Counted from the first letter of the stretch, positions 25,322-34,564 are shown. The stretch: DNA of 64,000 nt from Bryobacteraceae bacterium (GCA_947458745.1 CANGYQ010000006.1:124001-188000), one strand, 5' to 3'. Translations and numbers: made by a program. Notes: generated by a model from the sequence alone, not told the origin.

Positions 25322-27771
25322 TACATCAGGCTCATCGGGTCGACATCGATCACCAGCGCCGTGGCGGGCCACTTCTGCTCAATCGCATACTGCCGCAAGC
25401 GGTGCAGCGTGGCGGCCAGCGCCGGGCGGCTGGCGGACTTCAGCAGCAGTTGATAGCGATACTCGCGCTTCAGCTTGGGCACGGCGGCTTCGCTGGGGCC
25501 CAGGATCTTGATGCCTTCCGGGGGCGGCGTCAGCTGTTGGGCCAGGTCGCCGCTCATGCGCTGGGCGGCTTCCTGCTCTTCTGACCGCACGACGAGGTTC
25601 GCTAGCGCGGCAAACGGTGGATAGCGCATGGCGCGGCGGAACTGGATCTCCTTCTCATAGAAAAGGCGGTAGTCCTGCACGGCGGCGAAGCGGACCGCGT
25701 AGTGGTCCGGGTTGATGGTCTGGATCAGTACCTGACCGGCGATCTGCCCGCGTCCGGCGCGTCCGGCGGCTTGGGTCAACAACTGGAATGTCCGCTCGGC
25801 GGCACGGAAATCAGGCATGCCCAGGCCGATGTCGGCGTTGATGATGCCCGCGAAGGTGACGTTGGGGATGTCGTGCCCCTTGGCGATCATTTGCGTGCCC
25901 ACCAGGATGTCAAACTCACCCGCGCGGAAGTTGTTGAGGATCGACTCATACTGATGTTTGCCCGTGATCGTATCGCGGTCCATGCGCGCAATGCGAGCGG
26001 TGGGGAACTCGCGGTGTAACTCCTCTTCCACCTTCTCTGAACCAGTGCCCAGAAACTGCAAGTACTCGCTGTCGCACTTGGGGCACTTGTCTGGCACCTT
26101 CTCGGCATAGTTACAAAAGTGGCACAGCAGCCGGTGGTCCCGCCGGTGATAAGTGAGCGTGATGGAGCAGTTGGCGCACATGATGCGCTCGCCGCAGGCG
26201 CGGCAGGTGACAAAGCTCGAAAAGCCGCGGCGGTTTAGCAGCAACATCACTTGCTCACGATTGGCCAGCCGTTCCCGGATGGCGTCCAGCATGCGGCGGG
26301 AGAAGGTCTGCTGCTTGCGCGTCTCCAGAAACTCCTGCCGCATGTCGATCAGCTCCACTTCGGGCATCGGGCGATTCTCGATGCGCTCCGGTAACTCGAG
26401 CAGGGCGTACTTGCCTCGCTCGACGTTGTAGCGCGACTCCAAGCTGGGTGTGGCGGAGCCCAGCACCACGGTGGCGCCCGTCATGCGTCCGCGCACAATG
26501 GCGACATCACGGCCGTGATAGCGGGGGTTCTCTTCCTGCTTGTAGCTGTTGTCGTGTTCTTCATCGACAATGATCAGGCCCAGGTCACGGAGCGGTGCAA
26601 AGACCGCCGAGCGAGTGCCGACGGCCACCGTCACCTCACCGGAATGGATCTTGCGCCATTGGGCGGCGCGCTCTGTGTCATTGAAGGCCGAATGCAGAAT
26701 TGCCGCGCGGCTGCCGAAGCGGGCAAAGAACTGCGCCGCCACTTGCGGCGTCAACGCGATTTCCGGCACCAGCAGCAGCGCGCTGCGGCCTTGCGCCAGC
26801 ACCAGGTCCATGCTGCGCAGGTAGACCTCCGTTTTGCCGGAACCCGTCACGCCCTGCAACAGGAAAGGCTGAAATGTTTTGCCCGCCAGGGCTTGCGCAA
26901 TGGTGTCCAGCGCGGCCTGCTGGTGCGGGTTCAGGGGATGATCGACGCGGGCCGATTGCGAGCTGAGCGCCGGAGCAATCAGTGCCACTCGAATCAGGTT
27001 CTTGCGGGCCAGCGCTCGGGCTGCCGTCGCGCCACCCGCCAGCATGGTCTCCAACTGATCCAGCCGGTGGGTGCCGGGGTGCAGTTCGAGAAACGCCAAC
27101 AGCTCGCGCTCTTTCTTGGGCAGCTTGCCGCCATCGCCGCGCGAGAGAAACTCGCCTTCTAAGCGGTCCGAGGGAGAGCGGAGCGGATCTCGCGCGGCCG
27201 CCTCGTCTTCCAGGATGAGGAAACCCTTCTTCAAGAGGCTTTTCAGCGCATTTGCCGCTTTGGGTACCTTCTGGGCCAGCGTCGCCTCCGATAACGGCCG
27301 CTGGTCCAATAGACGCAGAATCTCCACCGTCGCGTCCTCGGCATTGGCACTGCCCAACGTCAACTGCCGCGCCACATCACGGCCGGCATCGGTGAGCGTG
27401 TAAGTGCGACGGCGGCCCACCTCTCCACCCAATGGAGCCATGGTGCGCAGGACTTCACCGGTCGGCGCGCAATAATAGGCCGCGATCCAACGGGCCAGTT
27501 CGATCAAATGGGCATTGAACACCGGCTGTTCGTCCACCAGCCGCTCCACTGGCTTGAGACGGAGCTGGGTGTCGGTATCGTGCAGTTTCAGGATCACGCC
27601 GGTCAGCTTGCGAGCGCCAAACGGCACGGTCACGCGTGAGCCGACCTGGACCCGGTGGCGCAGTGTTTCCGGCAACAGGTAGCTGAACGTGCGGTCCAGC
27701 GGAACCGGGAGGCTGACGTCAGCAATGCGCGGGAGTGAGGTGGGGCCGGTCAAGCAAATGGGATCGGGCAA
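25321..27771 (-). CDS. priA: Primosomal protein N' (replication restart helicase PriA)
   Basis: 816 residues. PriA recognises stalled forks and reloads the replicative helicase. The 3'-end-binding N-domain is at about residues 15-110 (PLDRTFSYLLPE). Walker A GVTGSGKT is at 307-314 and the DEEH box lies in LIIVDEEHDNSYKQE. The zinc cluster begins CRACGERIMCANC and continues CHFCN and CPKCDSEYL, giving the eight expected cysteines. Helicase motifs VGTQMIAKGHD and QAAGRAGRG are intact. The length is somewhat above the usual about 730. It begins the priA-GNAT-trmH-ggt run of same-strand genes. Confidence 0.97.
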   Translation of the reverse strand: MPDPICLTGPTSLPRIADVSLPVPLDRTFSYLLPETLRHRVQVGSRVTVPFGARKLTGVILKLHDTDTQLRLKPVERLVDEQPVFNAHLIELARWIAAYYCAPTGEVLRTMAPLGGEVGRRRTYTLTDAGRDVARQLTLGSANAEDATVEILRLLDQRPLSEATLAQKVPKAANALKSLLKKGFLILEDEAAARDPLRSPSDRLEGEFLSRGDGGKLPKKERELLAFLELHPGTHRLDQLETMLAGGATAARALARKNLIRVALIAPALSSQSARVDHPLNPHQQAALDTIAQALAGKTFQPFLLQGVTGSGKTEVYLRSMDLVLAQGRSALLLVPEIALTPQVAAQFFARFGSRAAILHSAFNDTERAAQWRKIHSGEVTVAVGTRSAVFAPLRDLGLIIVDEEHDNSYKQEENPRYHGRDVAIVRGRMTGATVVLGSATPSLESRYNVERGKYALLELPERIENRPMPEVELIDMRQEFLETRKQQTFSRRMLDAIRERLANREQVMLLLNRRGFSSFVTCRACGERIMCANCSITLTYHRRDHRLLCHFCNYAEKVPDKCPKCDSEYLQFLGTGSEKVEEELHREFPTARIARMDRDTITGKHQYESILNNFRAGEFDILVGTQMIAKGHDIPNVTFAGIINADIGLGMPDFRAAERTFQLLTQAAGRAGRGQIAGQVLIQTINPDHYAVRFAAVQDYRLFYEKEIQFRRAMRYPPFAALANLVVRSEEQEAAQRMSGDLAQQLTPPPEGIKILGPSEAAVPKLKREYRYQLLLKSASRPALAATLHRLRQYAIEQKWPATALVIDVDPMSLM

Positions 27772-27861
27772 GCAGGCTTACCCGGCGATTCTTCCATGAT
27801 CCCAACTTTGCGGGCGGAGAAAAGTGTGGCGATGATGGTGTGATTCGGGTCGCGCGGCGCA

Positions 27862-27867
27862 TATAAT
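27862..27867 (+). promoter_or_regulatory. Consensus -10 element 6 nt before the TTG start at 27874
   Basis: Perfect TATAAT. With the usual 6-7 nt to the start point, transcription would begin at about the TTG itself, giving a leaderless mRNA for the small protein and the ABC transporter operon. No good -35 hexamer is seen at 16-18 bp. Confidence 0.5.
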
Positions 27868-27873
27868 GACGGC

Positions 27874-28125
27874 TTGGCTCGCGGCTGGGAATCGAAAGAC
27901 GTCGAATCGCAAATGGAGGAGCGGCGTGAACGCTCCGCTGATGCCTTTGCTTTGTCTCCCGCCGAGCTAGACCGCCAGAAGCGCCGCGAAAGCCTGCTGC
28001 TGACGCGCATCCGCGTGTTGCGTGACTTGCAGCAAGCGTGCAACCCACGGCACCGGGGAATTCTCGAAGCCTCCCTGGCCCACCTGGACGCCCAAATCGC
28101 AGAACTGGATGCCCCACCGGCATGA
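27874..28125 (+). CDS. Small charged protein upstream of the ABC transporter, unknown function
   Basis: 83 residues starting MARGWESKDVESQMEERRE. It is mostly charged helix (ELDRQKRRESLLLTRIRVL, ILEASLAHLDAQIAEL), probably a cytoplasmic helical hairpin or coiled coil. I do not know a named domain. The N-terminus reads like a conserved signature and supports the TTG start. The stop overlaps the ABC ATPase start by 4 nt (ATGA), so it is made with the transporter. It could be a regulator or a structural accessory of the importer; this is inference from position. Confidence 0.75.
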   Translation: MARGWESKDVESQMEERRERSADAFALSPAELDRQKRRESLLLTRIRVLRDLQQACNPRHRGILEASLAHLDAQIAELDAPPA

Positions 28126-29447
28126 TCTTGTTGCAAGCCCGTGGGATCACCAAAAGCTTTGGCGCGGTGCGGGCCCTGCGCGGCGTGGACTTTCAGGCCA
28201 CTGCCGGTGAAGTGCATGCCCTGGTGGGCGAGAACGGGGCAGGGAAATCGACCCTGATCAAGGTGCTGACCGGTGCGCTGGAAGCCGATTCAGGCTTGGT
28301 GGAGCGGGCGGGCAGTGTCGCCGCCGTCTACCAGCAGCCGGCGCTGTTTGGTGAACTCTCGGTCACCGAAAACCTGGCGCTGGCCGTCGAGCGCGGTCGC
28401 GTCAAAGGGCTGATCAACTGGCGGGCGCGCGAGGCGCGAGCCAAGGAGTTGTTGTCGCTCGCGGGAGCGGAGATCGATCCGCAGCGGCTGGCCTCCACCC
28501 TCTCTCTGCCGGAGCAGCAGTTGGTGGAGATCGCCAAAGCGTTGGGCACGGACGCGCGGACGTTGATCTTTGACGAGCCCACGGCCTCACTCTCGCAACA
28601 CGACGCGGCGCGGCTGTTCCGCATCATCGCGGACCTGAAGGCGCGCGGCACGGGCATCGTCTACATCTCCCATCGCCTGGAAGAGATCTTTGAAATTGCG
28701 GACCGGGTGACCGTGTTGCGGGATGGCGAGTCGGTGGCGGAGCGGCCCATTGCGGCCGTCACCCGCACGGAATTGGTGATGCTGATGGCCGGACGCGAGG
28801 TATCGGCACCGGAGCCACCATCCGGCAAAGTGCCCGGTGAAGTGGTGCTGGAAGCGCGGGGGCTTAAGGTCCGGAAGGGCGAGATTGTCGGGCTGGCCGG
28901 CTTGGTGGGTGCGGGCCGCACCGAACTGGCGCTGGAGCTGTTTGAGCGTGGTGAAGCCGCGCTGGTGCCGGAGGACCGGCGGCAGCATGGCGTGATTGGC
29001 GCGATGACGGTGGCCGAGAATGTGACGCTGGCCTCGCTCCGTTCGCTGATGCTGGATTTTCCGGCCGAACAAAAGTCGGCGCTCGACTATCAGGCCCGGT
29101 TGGGCATCAAGACCGCCAGCGTAAATGCCCTGGTTGATCATCTGTCGGGTGGCAATCAACAGAAGGTGGCGCTGGCGCGTTGGCTGGCTACCTCGCCGCG
29201 GGCGCTGGTGCTGGATGAGCCGACTCAGGGCGTGGACGTGGGGGCTAAGGCCGAGATCCACCGCGTGATCCGGGAACTGGCGGGGCAGGGAATGGCAATC
29301 CTGGTGATCTCTTCGGAATTGCCGGAGGTTCTCGCGTTGAGTGACCGCATCGCCGTGATGCGCCGGGGCGAGATCGTGGCCATTCGCGAACGCGGCCAAG
29401 CGGATCAGCACCAGTTGCTGGACCTGATGTTAGGGGAGGCCCGATGA
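28122..29447 (+). CDS. Sugar ABC transporter ATP-binding protein (RbsA/MglA type, compact)
   Basis: 441 residues holding two ABC domains in tandem. The first has Walker A GENGAGKST (about residue 38), a signature reading LSLPEQQLVEIAKAL and Walker B LIFDEPTASL. The second has the degenerate Walker A GLVGAGRTELA typical of RbsA-type domain 2, then VPEDRRQHGV, the signature HLSGGNQQKVALARWL and Walker B VLDEPTQGVDVG. Usual relatives have about 500 residues; here the stretch between the second Walker A and PEDRR is shortened to about 15 residues. It energises uptake with the two permeases that follow (4-nt overlap). Confidence 0.93.
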   Translation: MILLQARGITKSFGAVRALRGVDFQATAGEVHALVGENGAGKSTLIKVLTGALEADSGLVERAGSVAAVYQQPALFGELSVTENLALAVERGRVKGLINWRAREARAKELLSLAGAEIDPQRLASTLSLPEQQLVEIAKALGTDARTLIFDEPTASLSQHDAARLFRIIADLKARGTGIVYISHRLEEIFEIADRVTVLRDGESVAERPIAAVTRTELVMLMAGREVSAPEPPSGKVPGEVVLEARGLKVRKGEIVGLAGLVGAGRTELALELFERGEAALVPEDRRQHGVIGAMTVAENVTLASLRSLMLDFPAEQKSALDYQARLGIKTASVNALVDHLSGGNQQKVALARWLATSPRALVLDEPTQGVDVGAKAEIHRVIRELAGQGMAILVISSELPEVLALSDRIAVMRRGEIVAIRERGQADQHQLLDLMLGEAR

Positions 29448-30322
29448 AGGCGGCGGGGTGGGCGGTGTTGGCTTTAGCGGCCGTGCTGGCCGTGGGCGCA
29501 CCAGGATTCTTTACGGCGGCCAATCTGCGGGACCTGGCGTTGAACAATGTCGCCACGCTGATCACGGCGGCGGGTTTGCTGCTGGTGATCCTGCTGGGTG
29601 AGATCGATATCTCGGTGGGCTCACAGTTCGCCGTGTGCGGTCTGGTGATCGGCGTGGCACCGTGGGCCGCTCCCGTGGCGGGAATGGCGCTGGGCCTGGC
29701 CAACGGGGCGCTGTGTGGCGGTCTGCGGTTGCCCTCCATTGTGGTCTCGCTGGCGGCGATGGTCGCTCTGCGGGACGCCATCCGCTGGACCACCCAGGGT
29801 GCCTGGATTACACTGCCGGCCGGGTTCCAATGGGCGGGCTTAGGGCAGGATGCCGGGCAGTGGCTGGTGCTGGGTTTTGCGGTGCTGATCGTCGCTCTGC
29901 TGGGCTGGGCGCTGGCCAATGTCGGCCTGCTGCGGAACATCTATGCGGTGGGGGCCAACGCGGAAGCGGCCCATCTCGCGGGGTTGCCGGTAGCCGCCGT
30001 GCGGATCGGCACCTTTGCGGCGTTGGGCGCCATGGTGGGTATGGCGGCGTGGCTGAACGCTCTGCGCTTCAACGAAGTGCAGCCAAGCGCGGGCACGGGC
30101 CTGGAATTGAAGGCCATCGCCGCGGTGGTGGTGGGTGGGGCGTCCATCCGGGGAGGCCGGGGCACCATGGCGGGCACGGTCACCGGGGTTGTGCTGCTAG
30201 GCATGATCGGGGCGGCCTTGACGTTTCTGGGTGTCAGCGCCTATTGGGAAAAGGCGATCCAGGGGGCCATCATTCTGGCCGCCGTGGTGCTGGACCGTTG
30301 GGGAGGCCGCGATGCCCGCTAA
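29444..30322 (+). CDS. Sugar ABC transporter permease (RbsC-like), first of two
   Basis: A 292-residue integral membrane protein of the branched-chain/ribose permease family (BPD_transp_2). Family motifs are ILLGEIDISVGSQFAV, LRLPSIVVSLAAMVAL, YAVGANAEAAHLAGL and VVVGGASIRGGRGTMAGT. It contains about 8-9 hydrophobic helices. It overlaps the ATPase stop by 4 nt and the next gene start by 11 nt. Together with the fused permease it should form the heterodimeric channel seen in rhamnose (RhaP/RhaQ) and AI-2 type importers. Confidence 0.92.
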   Translation: MKAAGWAVLALAAVLAVGAPGFFTAANLRDLALNNVATLITAAGLLLVILLGEIDISVGSQFAVCGLVIGVAPWAAPVAGMALGLANGALCGGLRLPSIVVSLAAMVALRDAIRWTTQGAWITLPAGFQWAGLGQDAGQWLVLGFAVLIVALLGWALANVGLLRNIYAVGANAEAAHLAGLPVAAVRIGTFAALGAMVGMAAWLNALRFNEVQPSAGTGLELKAIAAVVVGGASIRGGRGTMAGTVTGVVLLGMIGAALTFLGVSAYWEKAIQGAIILAAVVLDRWGGRDAR

Positions 30323-32177
30323 CGCGCGTTGGGTGCTGGCGGGGTTGATCGTCGCCGAACTGGCCGTGTTCGGGCTGATCGCGGACAACTTCTTCTCGGT
30401 GGCCAACGCCGTCGAGATGCTCCGGTTGGCGGTAGAAGTGGGCTTAGTGGCGCTGGCGATGACGTGCGTCATTACGACCGGCGGCATCGATCTTTCCGCC
30501 GGATCGCTGATGGGGCTGACGGCGGTGGGCCTGGGACTGCTAGTGGAAGATGCTCACTGGCCACTGCAGTTGGCAATCCCGGCGGCGCTGTTGTTTGGTG
30601 CCTTGGCTGGGGGCCTGAATGCGTTTTGCATTGTGCGTCTGCGGGCGCTGCCGCTGATTGTCACCTTGGGCACGTATTCGCTCTACCGGGGTTTGGCGGA
30701 AGGCGTCACCAATGGAGCGCGGAGCTTCAGCCAGTTCGGCGACGGCTTCCGGCAGTTTGGCCAAGGCGGGCAGGCGTGGGTGTTGCTGGGGGCGGCGATT
30801 TTGTTCTGGCTGCTGCTGGAGCGGACGTCCGTCGGGCGGGCATGGTCCGCCATCGGATTCTCGCCCGAAGGCGCGCGCTACGCCCGCATTCCCGTGGCTC
30901 GGCGACTGGCGCTGGTGTACGTGTTGTCGGGGGTGATGGCCGCGCTGGCAGGGGTGATCTACGCGGCCCGTGTTGGGCAAGCCAAGTCCGATGCCGGTTC
31001 TGGGTATGAGCTTTCGGCGATCACCGCCGTGGTGCTGGGCGGTACCTCGATTTTCGGCGGTCGCGGCTCCATGGCGGGCACGTTGTTGGGGCTGGTGGCG
31101 ATTGTCGTGCTCCAGACCGGGCTGCGGCTTGCTGCTCTGCCGGCGGAGTTTGCGGGCATCGCTACGGGCTTGCTGCTGATCCTGACCATTGCGCTGGCGG
31201 CTGGCCGGTCCTGGAAGACGTGGGTGGCGGTGGGCGGTGTGGCAGTGGCGTTGGCGGGCTGGGTGATCGTCCGCCCGCAACCGGTGGCCCGCAAGTTCAC
31301 CGTCGCCATGATGCCCAAAGCCAAGGGCGACCCCTACTTCATCAGTTGCCGCAAAGGGGCGGAGGAAGCGGCGAAGGAACTGGGCGTGGAACTGCTCTGG
31401 GACGGCCCCACGGACCTGGACCCGGCCCGGCAGAGCGAGATTGCGGAAAGCTGGATCACGCGGGGCGTGGACGCGATCGCCGTCTCGGTGCTGAATCGGG
31501 AGTCGATCTCGCCGGTGCTGGAAAAGGCGCGGGCCCGCGGCATCAAGGTGGTCACCTTTGACGCCGACGCCAAGCCCGCGGCACGCGACTTCTTTGTCAA
31601 TCAGGCCACTCCGCAATCGATCGGCGAAACGCTGACCGATGAGGCCGCGCGGCTGCTGGGCGGGAAGGGCGATTTTGCTGTGGTGACCGGCGCGCTGTCG
31701 GCCGCCAATCAGAATGAGTGGATCGTCTGGATCAAGCGGCGGTTGGAGAAGTATCCGGGCTTGCGTCTGGTCAAGATCGTACCCAGTGATGACGACCGGG
31801 ATCGCGCCTTTGCCGAGACGCAGACGCTGATCAAGGCCGAGCCCACTGTCAAGCTGTTCATGGGCATCTCTGCTCCGGCCGTGCCGGGCGCGGGCGAGGC
31901 CGTGAAGCAGTCCGGGCGCAAGGACCTGTTTGTCATCGGCTTGTCGCTGCCCAACTTGAACAAGCCCTACGTGCGGTCTGGCGCGGTGCAAAGCGTCGTG
32001 CTGTGGAACACGGGGGACCTGGGCTATCTCACCGTCTGGTCAGCCGTGAAGGGCCAGTCCGGCGCGTCCAGCATCAATGCCGGGCGGCTGGGGCTGAAGG
32101 TGATTGCAGGGACTGAAGTGATCCTCGGCACGCCGTTCATCTTCAACAAGGGGAACATCGAGGGCTTTGACTTCTAG
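30312..32177 (+). CDS. Fused sugar ABC permease + periplasmic substrate-binding protein
   Basis: 621 residues from the ATG at 30312. Residues 1-300 are an RbsC-type permease (TTGGIDLSAGSLMGLT, VTLGTYSLYRGLAEG, TAVVLGGTSIFGGRGSMAG). A further hydrophobic helix follows (about 303-320, TWVAVGGVAVALAGWVIV). Residues 328-621 are a complete periplasmic-binding-protein domain of the RhaS/LsrB type (FTVAMMPKAKGDPYFISCRK, VDAIAVSVLNRESISPVLEK, VVTFDADA, FNKGNIEGF). The binding protein is thus tethered to the channel instead of freely diffusing. No separate binding-protein gene is present, so the operon encodes a complete importer. Likely substrate: a deoxysugar such as rhamnose, or AI-2. The stop interlocks with the convergent oxidase gene (CTAG). 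Confidence 0.9.
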   Translation: MPANARWVLAGLIVAELAVFGLIADNFFSVANAVEMLRLAVEVGLVALAMTCVITTGGIDLSAGSLMGLTAVGLGLLVEDAHWPLQLAIPAALLFGALAGGLNAFCIVRLRALPLIVTLGTYSLYRGLAEGVTNGARSFSQFGDGFRQFGQGGQAWVLLGAAILFWLLLERTSVGRAWSAIGFSPEGARYARIPVARRLALVYVLSGVMAALAGVIYAARVGQAKSDAGSGYELSAITAVVLGGTSIFGGRGSMAGTLLGLVAIVVLQTGLRLAALPAEFAGIATGLLLILTIALAAGRSWKTWVAVGGVAVALAGWVIVRPQPVARKFTVAMMPKAKGDPYFISCRKGAEEAAKELGVELLWDGPTDLDPARQSEIAESWITRGVDAIAVSVLNRESISPVLEKARARGIKVVTFDADAKPAARDFFVNQATPQSIGETLTDEAARLLGGKGDFAVVTGALSAANQNEWIVWIKRRLEKYPGLRLVKIVPSDDDRDRAFAETQTLIKAEPTVKLFMGISAPAVPGAGEAVKQSGRKDLFVIGLSLPNLNKPYVRSGAVQSVVLWNTGDLGYLTVWSAVKGQSGASSINAGRLGLKVIAGTEVILGTPFIFNKGNIEGFDF

Positions 32178-33391
32178 CGCCGCGCCACAACCGCTGCGGC
32201 CGTGATCTCCGCCACCGTGCGGGCTCCGCACTGCTTCATCACCAGCGTCAGTTCGCCCCGCAAGATGTCGAGCACGCGTTCGACGCCGGGTTGTCCAAAA
32301 GCGCCTAGTCCCCACGCATAGGGCCGGCCAATGCAGACCGCACGAGCGCCCAGGGCCAGCGCCTTGAACACGTCGGTCCCACGGCGGATGCCGCCATCAA
32401 GCAGCACCGGGATGCGCTTGTTGACGGCGGCGGTGACCTCCGGGAGACATTCGATGGTGCCACGGTTGCTCTCCTCGGCGCGGCCGCCGTGGTTGGAAAC
32501 GATCAAGCCATCCACGCCATACTTCACGCAGAGCGCGGCATCTTCGCCGGAGACGATGCCCTTCAGCACCACCTTCATTTTGGTCAAGTCCCGGAAGCGC
32601 TTCACCCAGTCCCAGGTCATGGCGGGCGTGAAGAACGACGTGCCGCTCATGTCGATGGAGTCGAACATCGGCTTGCGCTTGAAGTACGTGGTCGCGGAGC
32701 CTTCGTGGCACAGCGAGCATTGCCGTTTGTCCAGCCGCTTGAAGCGCTCCGCCGTTTCCGTGTTGCGGCCCGCCGGAAGGTCAGTGGTGACCACCAGCAC
32801 GCGCGAGCCCGCGGCCTCGGCGCGCTTCACCAGCTTTTCGGTCACTGCCCAGTTCGTGGTGGGATAGAGCTGATACCAGACCGGCTGCCCCGCTGCGGCG
32901 GTCACCTCTTCAATGCTGGCTGTGGTGGCGGTGGAAAGGATCTGGAGCGTGCGCTTCGCTTTCCCGGCGCGCGCGACAGCGATCTCGCCGTCGGGATGAA
33001 ATGCCCGTTGGCTGCCTACGGGTGACATCACGACGGGCGTCTCCCAACGGGTGCCAAACAGGTCGACACTCAAGTCCGTTTGCGAGACATCCACCATGCG
33101 GCGCGGGCGCAGTTGGAATTGTTGATAGCCGGTACGGTTGGCCTGGAGGGTGGCATCATCATCGACGCCGGTGGCCAGATATCCAAAATGTGCGGGCGGC
33201 AACGCTTGCCGCGCGGCCGCCTCAAAATCGAGAACGCTCAAGGCGTCCTTGGGGTCCGTGATAATGCCCGAGGCGGAGCCGCCCCGGGCACTGGAAAACG
33301 ACGCGACGTCCTGCTGGGCGGCCAGCGTGGACGCCAGCAATGGGCTGCCCGCCAGAAAGCGGGCAAACTCGCGCCGGGACCGGATCGACAA
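32174..33391 (-). CDS. FMN-dependent alpha-hydroxy-acid oxidising enzyme, TAT-exported
   Basis: 405 residues with twin-arginine leader SRREFARFLAGSPLLASTLA. The rest is the FMN TIM barrel of the lactate/glycolate/mandelate oxidase family: ARQALPPAHFGYLATGVDDD, WETPVVMSPVGSQRAFHPDGE, KGIVSGEDAALCVKYGVDGL, VSNHGGRAEE (catalytic His region), VLLDGGIRRGTDVFKALALG and GRPYAWGL. It oxidises a 2-hydroxy acid to a keto acid; the exact acid is unknown. Export of a flavoprotein in folded form fits the TAT leader. It lies 7 bp after the NHL gene in the same direction. Confidence 0.92.
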   Translation of the reverse strand: MSIRSRREFARFLAGSPLLASTLAAQQDVASFSSARGGSASGIITDPKDALSVLDFEAAARQALPPAHFGYLATGVDDDATLQANRTGYQQFQLRPRRMVDVSQTDLSVDLFGTRWETPVVMSPVGSQRAFHPDGEIAVARAGKAKRTLQILSTATTASIEEVTAAAGQPVWYQLYPTTNWAVTEKLVKRAEAAGSRVLVVTTDLPAGRNTETAERFKRLDKRQCSLCHEGSATTYFKRKPMFDSIDMSGTSFFTPAMTWDWVKRFRDLTKMKVVLKGIVSGEDAALCVKYGVDGLIVSNHGGRAEESNRGTIECLPEVTAAVNKRIPVLLDGGIRRGTDVFKALALGARAVCIGRPYAWGLGAFGQPGVERVLDILRGELTLVMKQCGARTVAEITAAAVVARR

Positions 33392-33398
33392 GGCCTGC

Positions 33399-34463
33399 TT
33401 ACGCCTTCTTCAGCTTCGTCACGCGGCCCACTTCCACCCATTCGGCGACGAAGATGTTGCCGGAATGGTCAAAGCAAGCGCCGTGCGGGCAAACGAACTT
33501 GCCCGGCGTAAACGCATCGCGCGTCTTCTTGCGGGTTTCGTAGTGCGTGCCGGAGGTGTCCTCACCCAGGTGGGCGATCAGCTTGTCTTCCTTGTCCAGC
33601 AAGGTGACGCGCGCATCCAGGTCGGGGATCAGCACGACGCCCTTCTGTTCCTGGAAGTGGCAGGGCTTCTTCACATTGCCGGCGAAGCTTAAGTGCTGGC
33701 CGTCCATGGTGAGATACTGCAGGCGGTTGTTGCCGCGGTCCGCGACAAGCACCTTTTCCTTACCGCTGCGCGCATCGATGATGATGCCGTGCGGGTTGCT
33801 CAACTGGCCGGGCTCCTTGCCGGGCGTGGTGAGGGTCTTTTTGTACTTGGCGTCCTTGTCGTAGAGGTTGATGTAGTAGGAACCGTAGCCGTCGGCCACG
33901 TAGACATCGCCGTTGGCCGCCACGGCCACGTTGGTGGGGGAGTACTTCTTACGTTTGCCGTCCGCGCTGGGCTGGTAGGGCTCCGCCATGGTGGGGTAGT
34001 CGATGGTCCAGACGATGTCGCCCTTCAGATTTGTCTTCACCACCAGCGCGCGCTTGGTGTCGCAATGATAGAGGAACTCTTCCTTGCCTTCCTTGCGGAT
34101 GTGCAGACCATGGGCGCCGCCCTTGTACTCGCCACCCCAGCTCTTGACGAACCGGCCCTTAGGGTCGAACACGACAACCGCGTCATTCGACGTGCTGGCC
34201 GCGTTAACGGTGTGCTGCACGTAGATGAAGCCGTTTGCATCTTCGATCACCGAATGCGTGTTGCCATAGGCGATCGCGGTGGGTACTTCGCCCCAGTCAT
34301 GGATCACCTCATAGGTGTAGTTGCCGGTGCCGACAACGGGCAGCTTGGAGCCGGACTTGTTCTGGGCACCCAGGATGAGTGGGGCGGCCAGGCCGGTCGA
34401 AAGAGCGAAAGCGCGGCGCGAAATCGTGCCTGCGGTGGCCTTAGGCCGTGAGGGGGTCTGCAT
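33399..34463 (-). CDS. NHL-repeat beta-propeller protein, TAT-exported
   Basis: 354 residues with twin-arginine leader SRRAFALSTGLAAPLILGA. About six NHL/YVTN-like blades follow, each with the pattern seen in PTNVAVAANGDVYVADGYG, NPHGIIIDARSGKEKVLVADRGNNRLQ and CPHGACFDHSGNIFVAEW. Similar propellers occur as scaffold proteins or peptidyl-glycine lyase-like proteins; no catalytic assignment is made. The start is supported by AAGGAAAGGAAG upstream. It probably forms an operon with the exported hydroxy-acid oxidase. Confidence 0.88.
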   Translation of the reverse strand: MQTPSRPKATAGTISRRAFALSTGLAAPLILGAQNKSGSKLPVVGTGNYTYEVIHDWGEVPTAIAYGNTHSVIEDANGFIYVQHTVNAASTSNDAVVVFDPKGRFVKSWGGEYKGGAHGLHIRKEGKEEFLYHCDTKRALVVKTNLKGDIVWTIDYPTMAEPYQPSADGKRKKYSPTNVAVAANGDVYVADGYGSYYINLYDKDAKYKKTLTTPGKEPGQLSNPHGIIIDARSGKEKVLVADRGNNRLQYLTMDGQHLSFAGNVKKPCHFQEQKGVVLIPDLDARVTLLDKEDKLIAHLGEDTSGTHYETRKKTRDAFTPGKFVCPHGACFDHSGNIFVAEWVEVGRVTKLKKA

Positions 34464-34564
34464 AACTGTGACTTCCTTTCCTTGAGCAGTCTATCACCGA
34501 GTGGGCGATTCCGTCCGGCGGAAACTTCTGCGATGCGGGTTGGCACGATAAGGTGAGTAGACGC

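Noticed and set aside
27719-28217. Minus-strand open frames upstream of priA
   Set aside because: They are antisense to the small MARGWESK gene and the ABC ATPase start and show no coding character.
30540-31991. Minus-strand open frame of 483 codons
   Set aside because: Antisense to the permease-binding-protein fusion, Arg/His/Gln-rich and without domain motifs.
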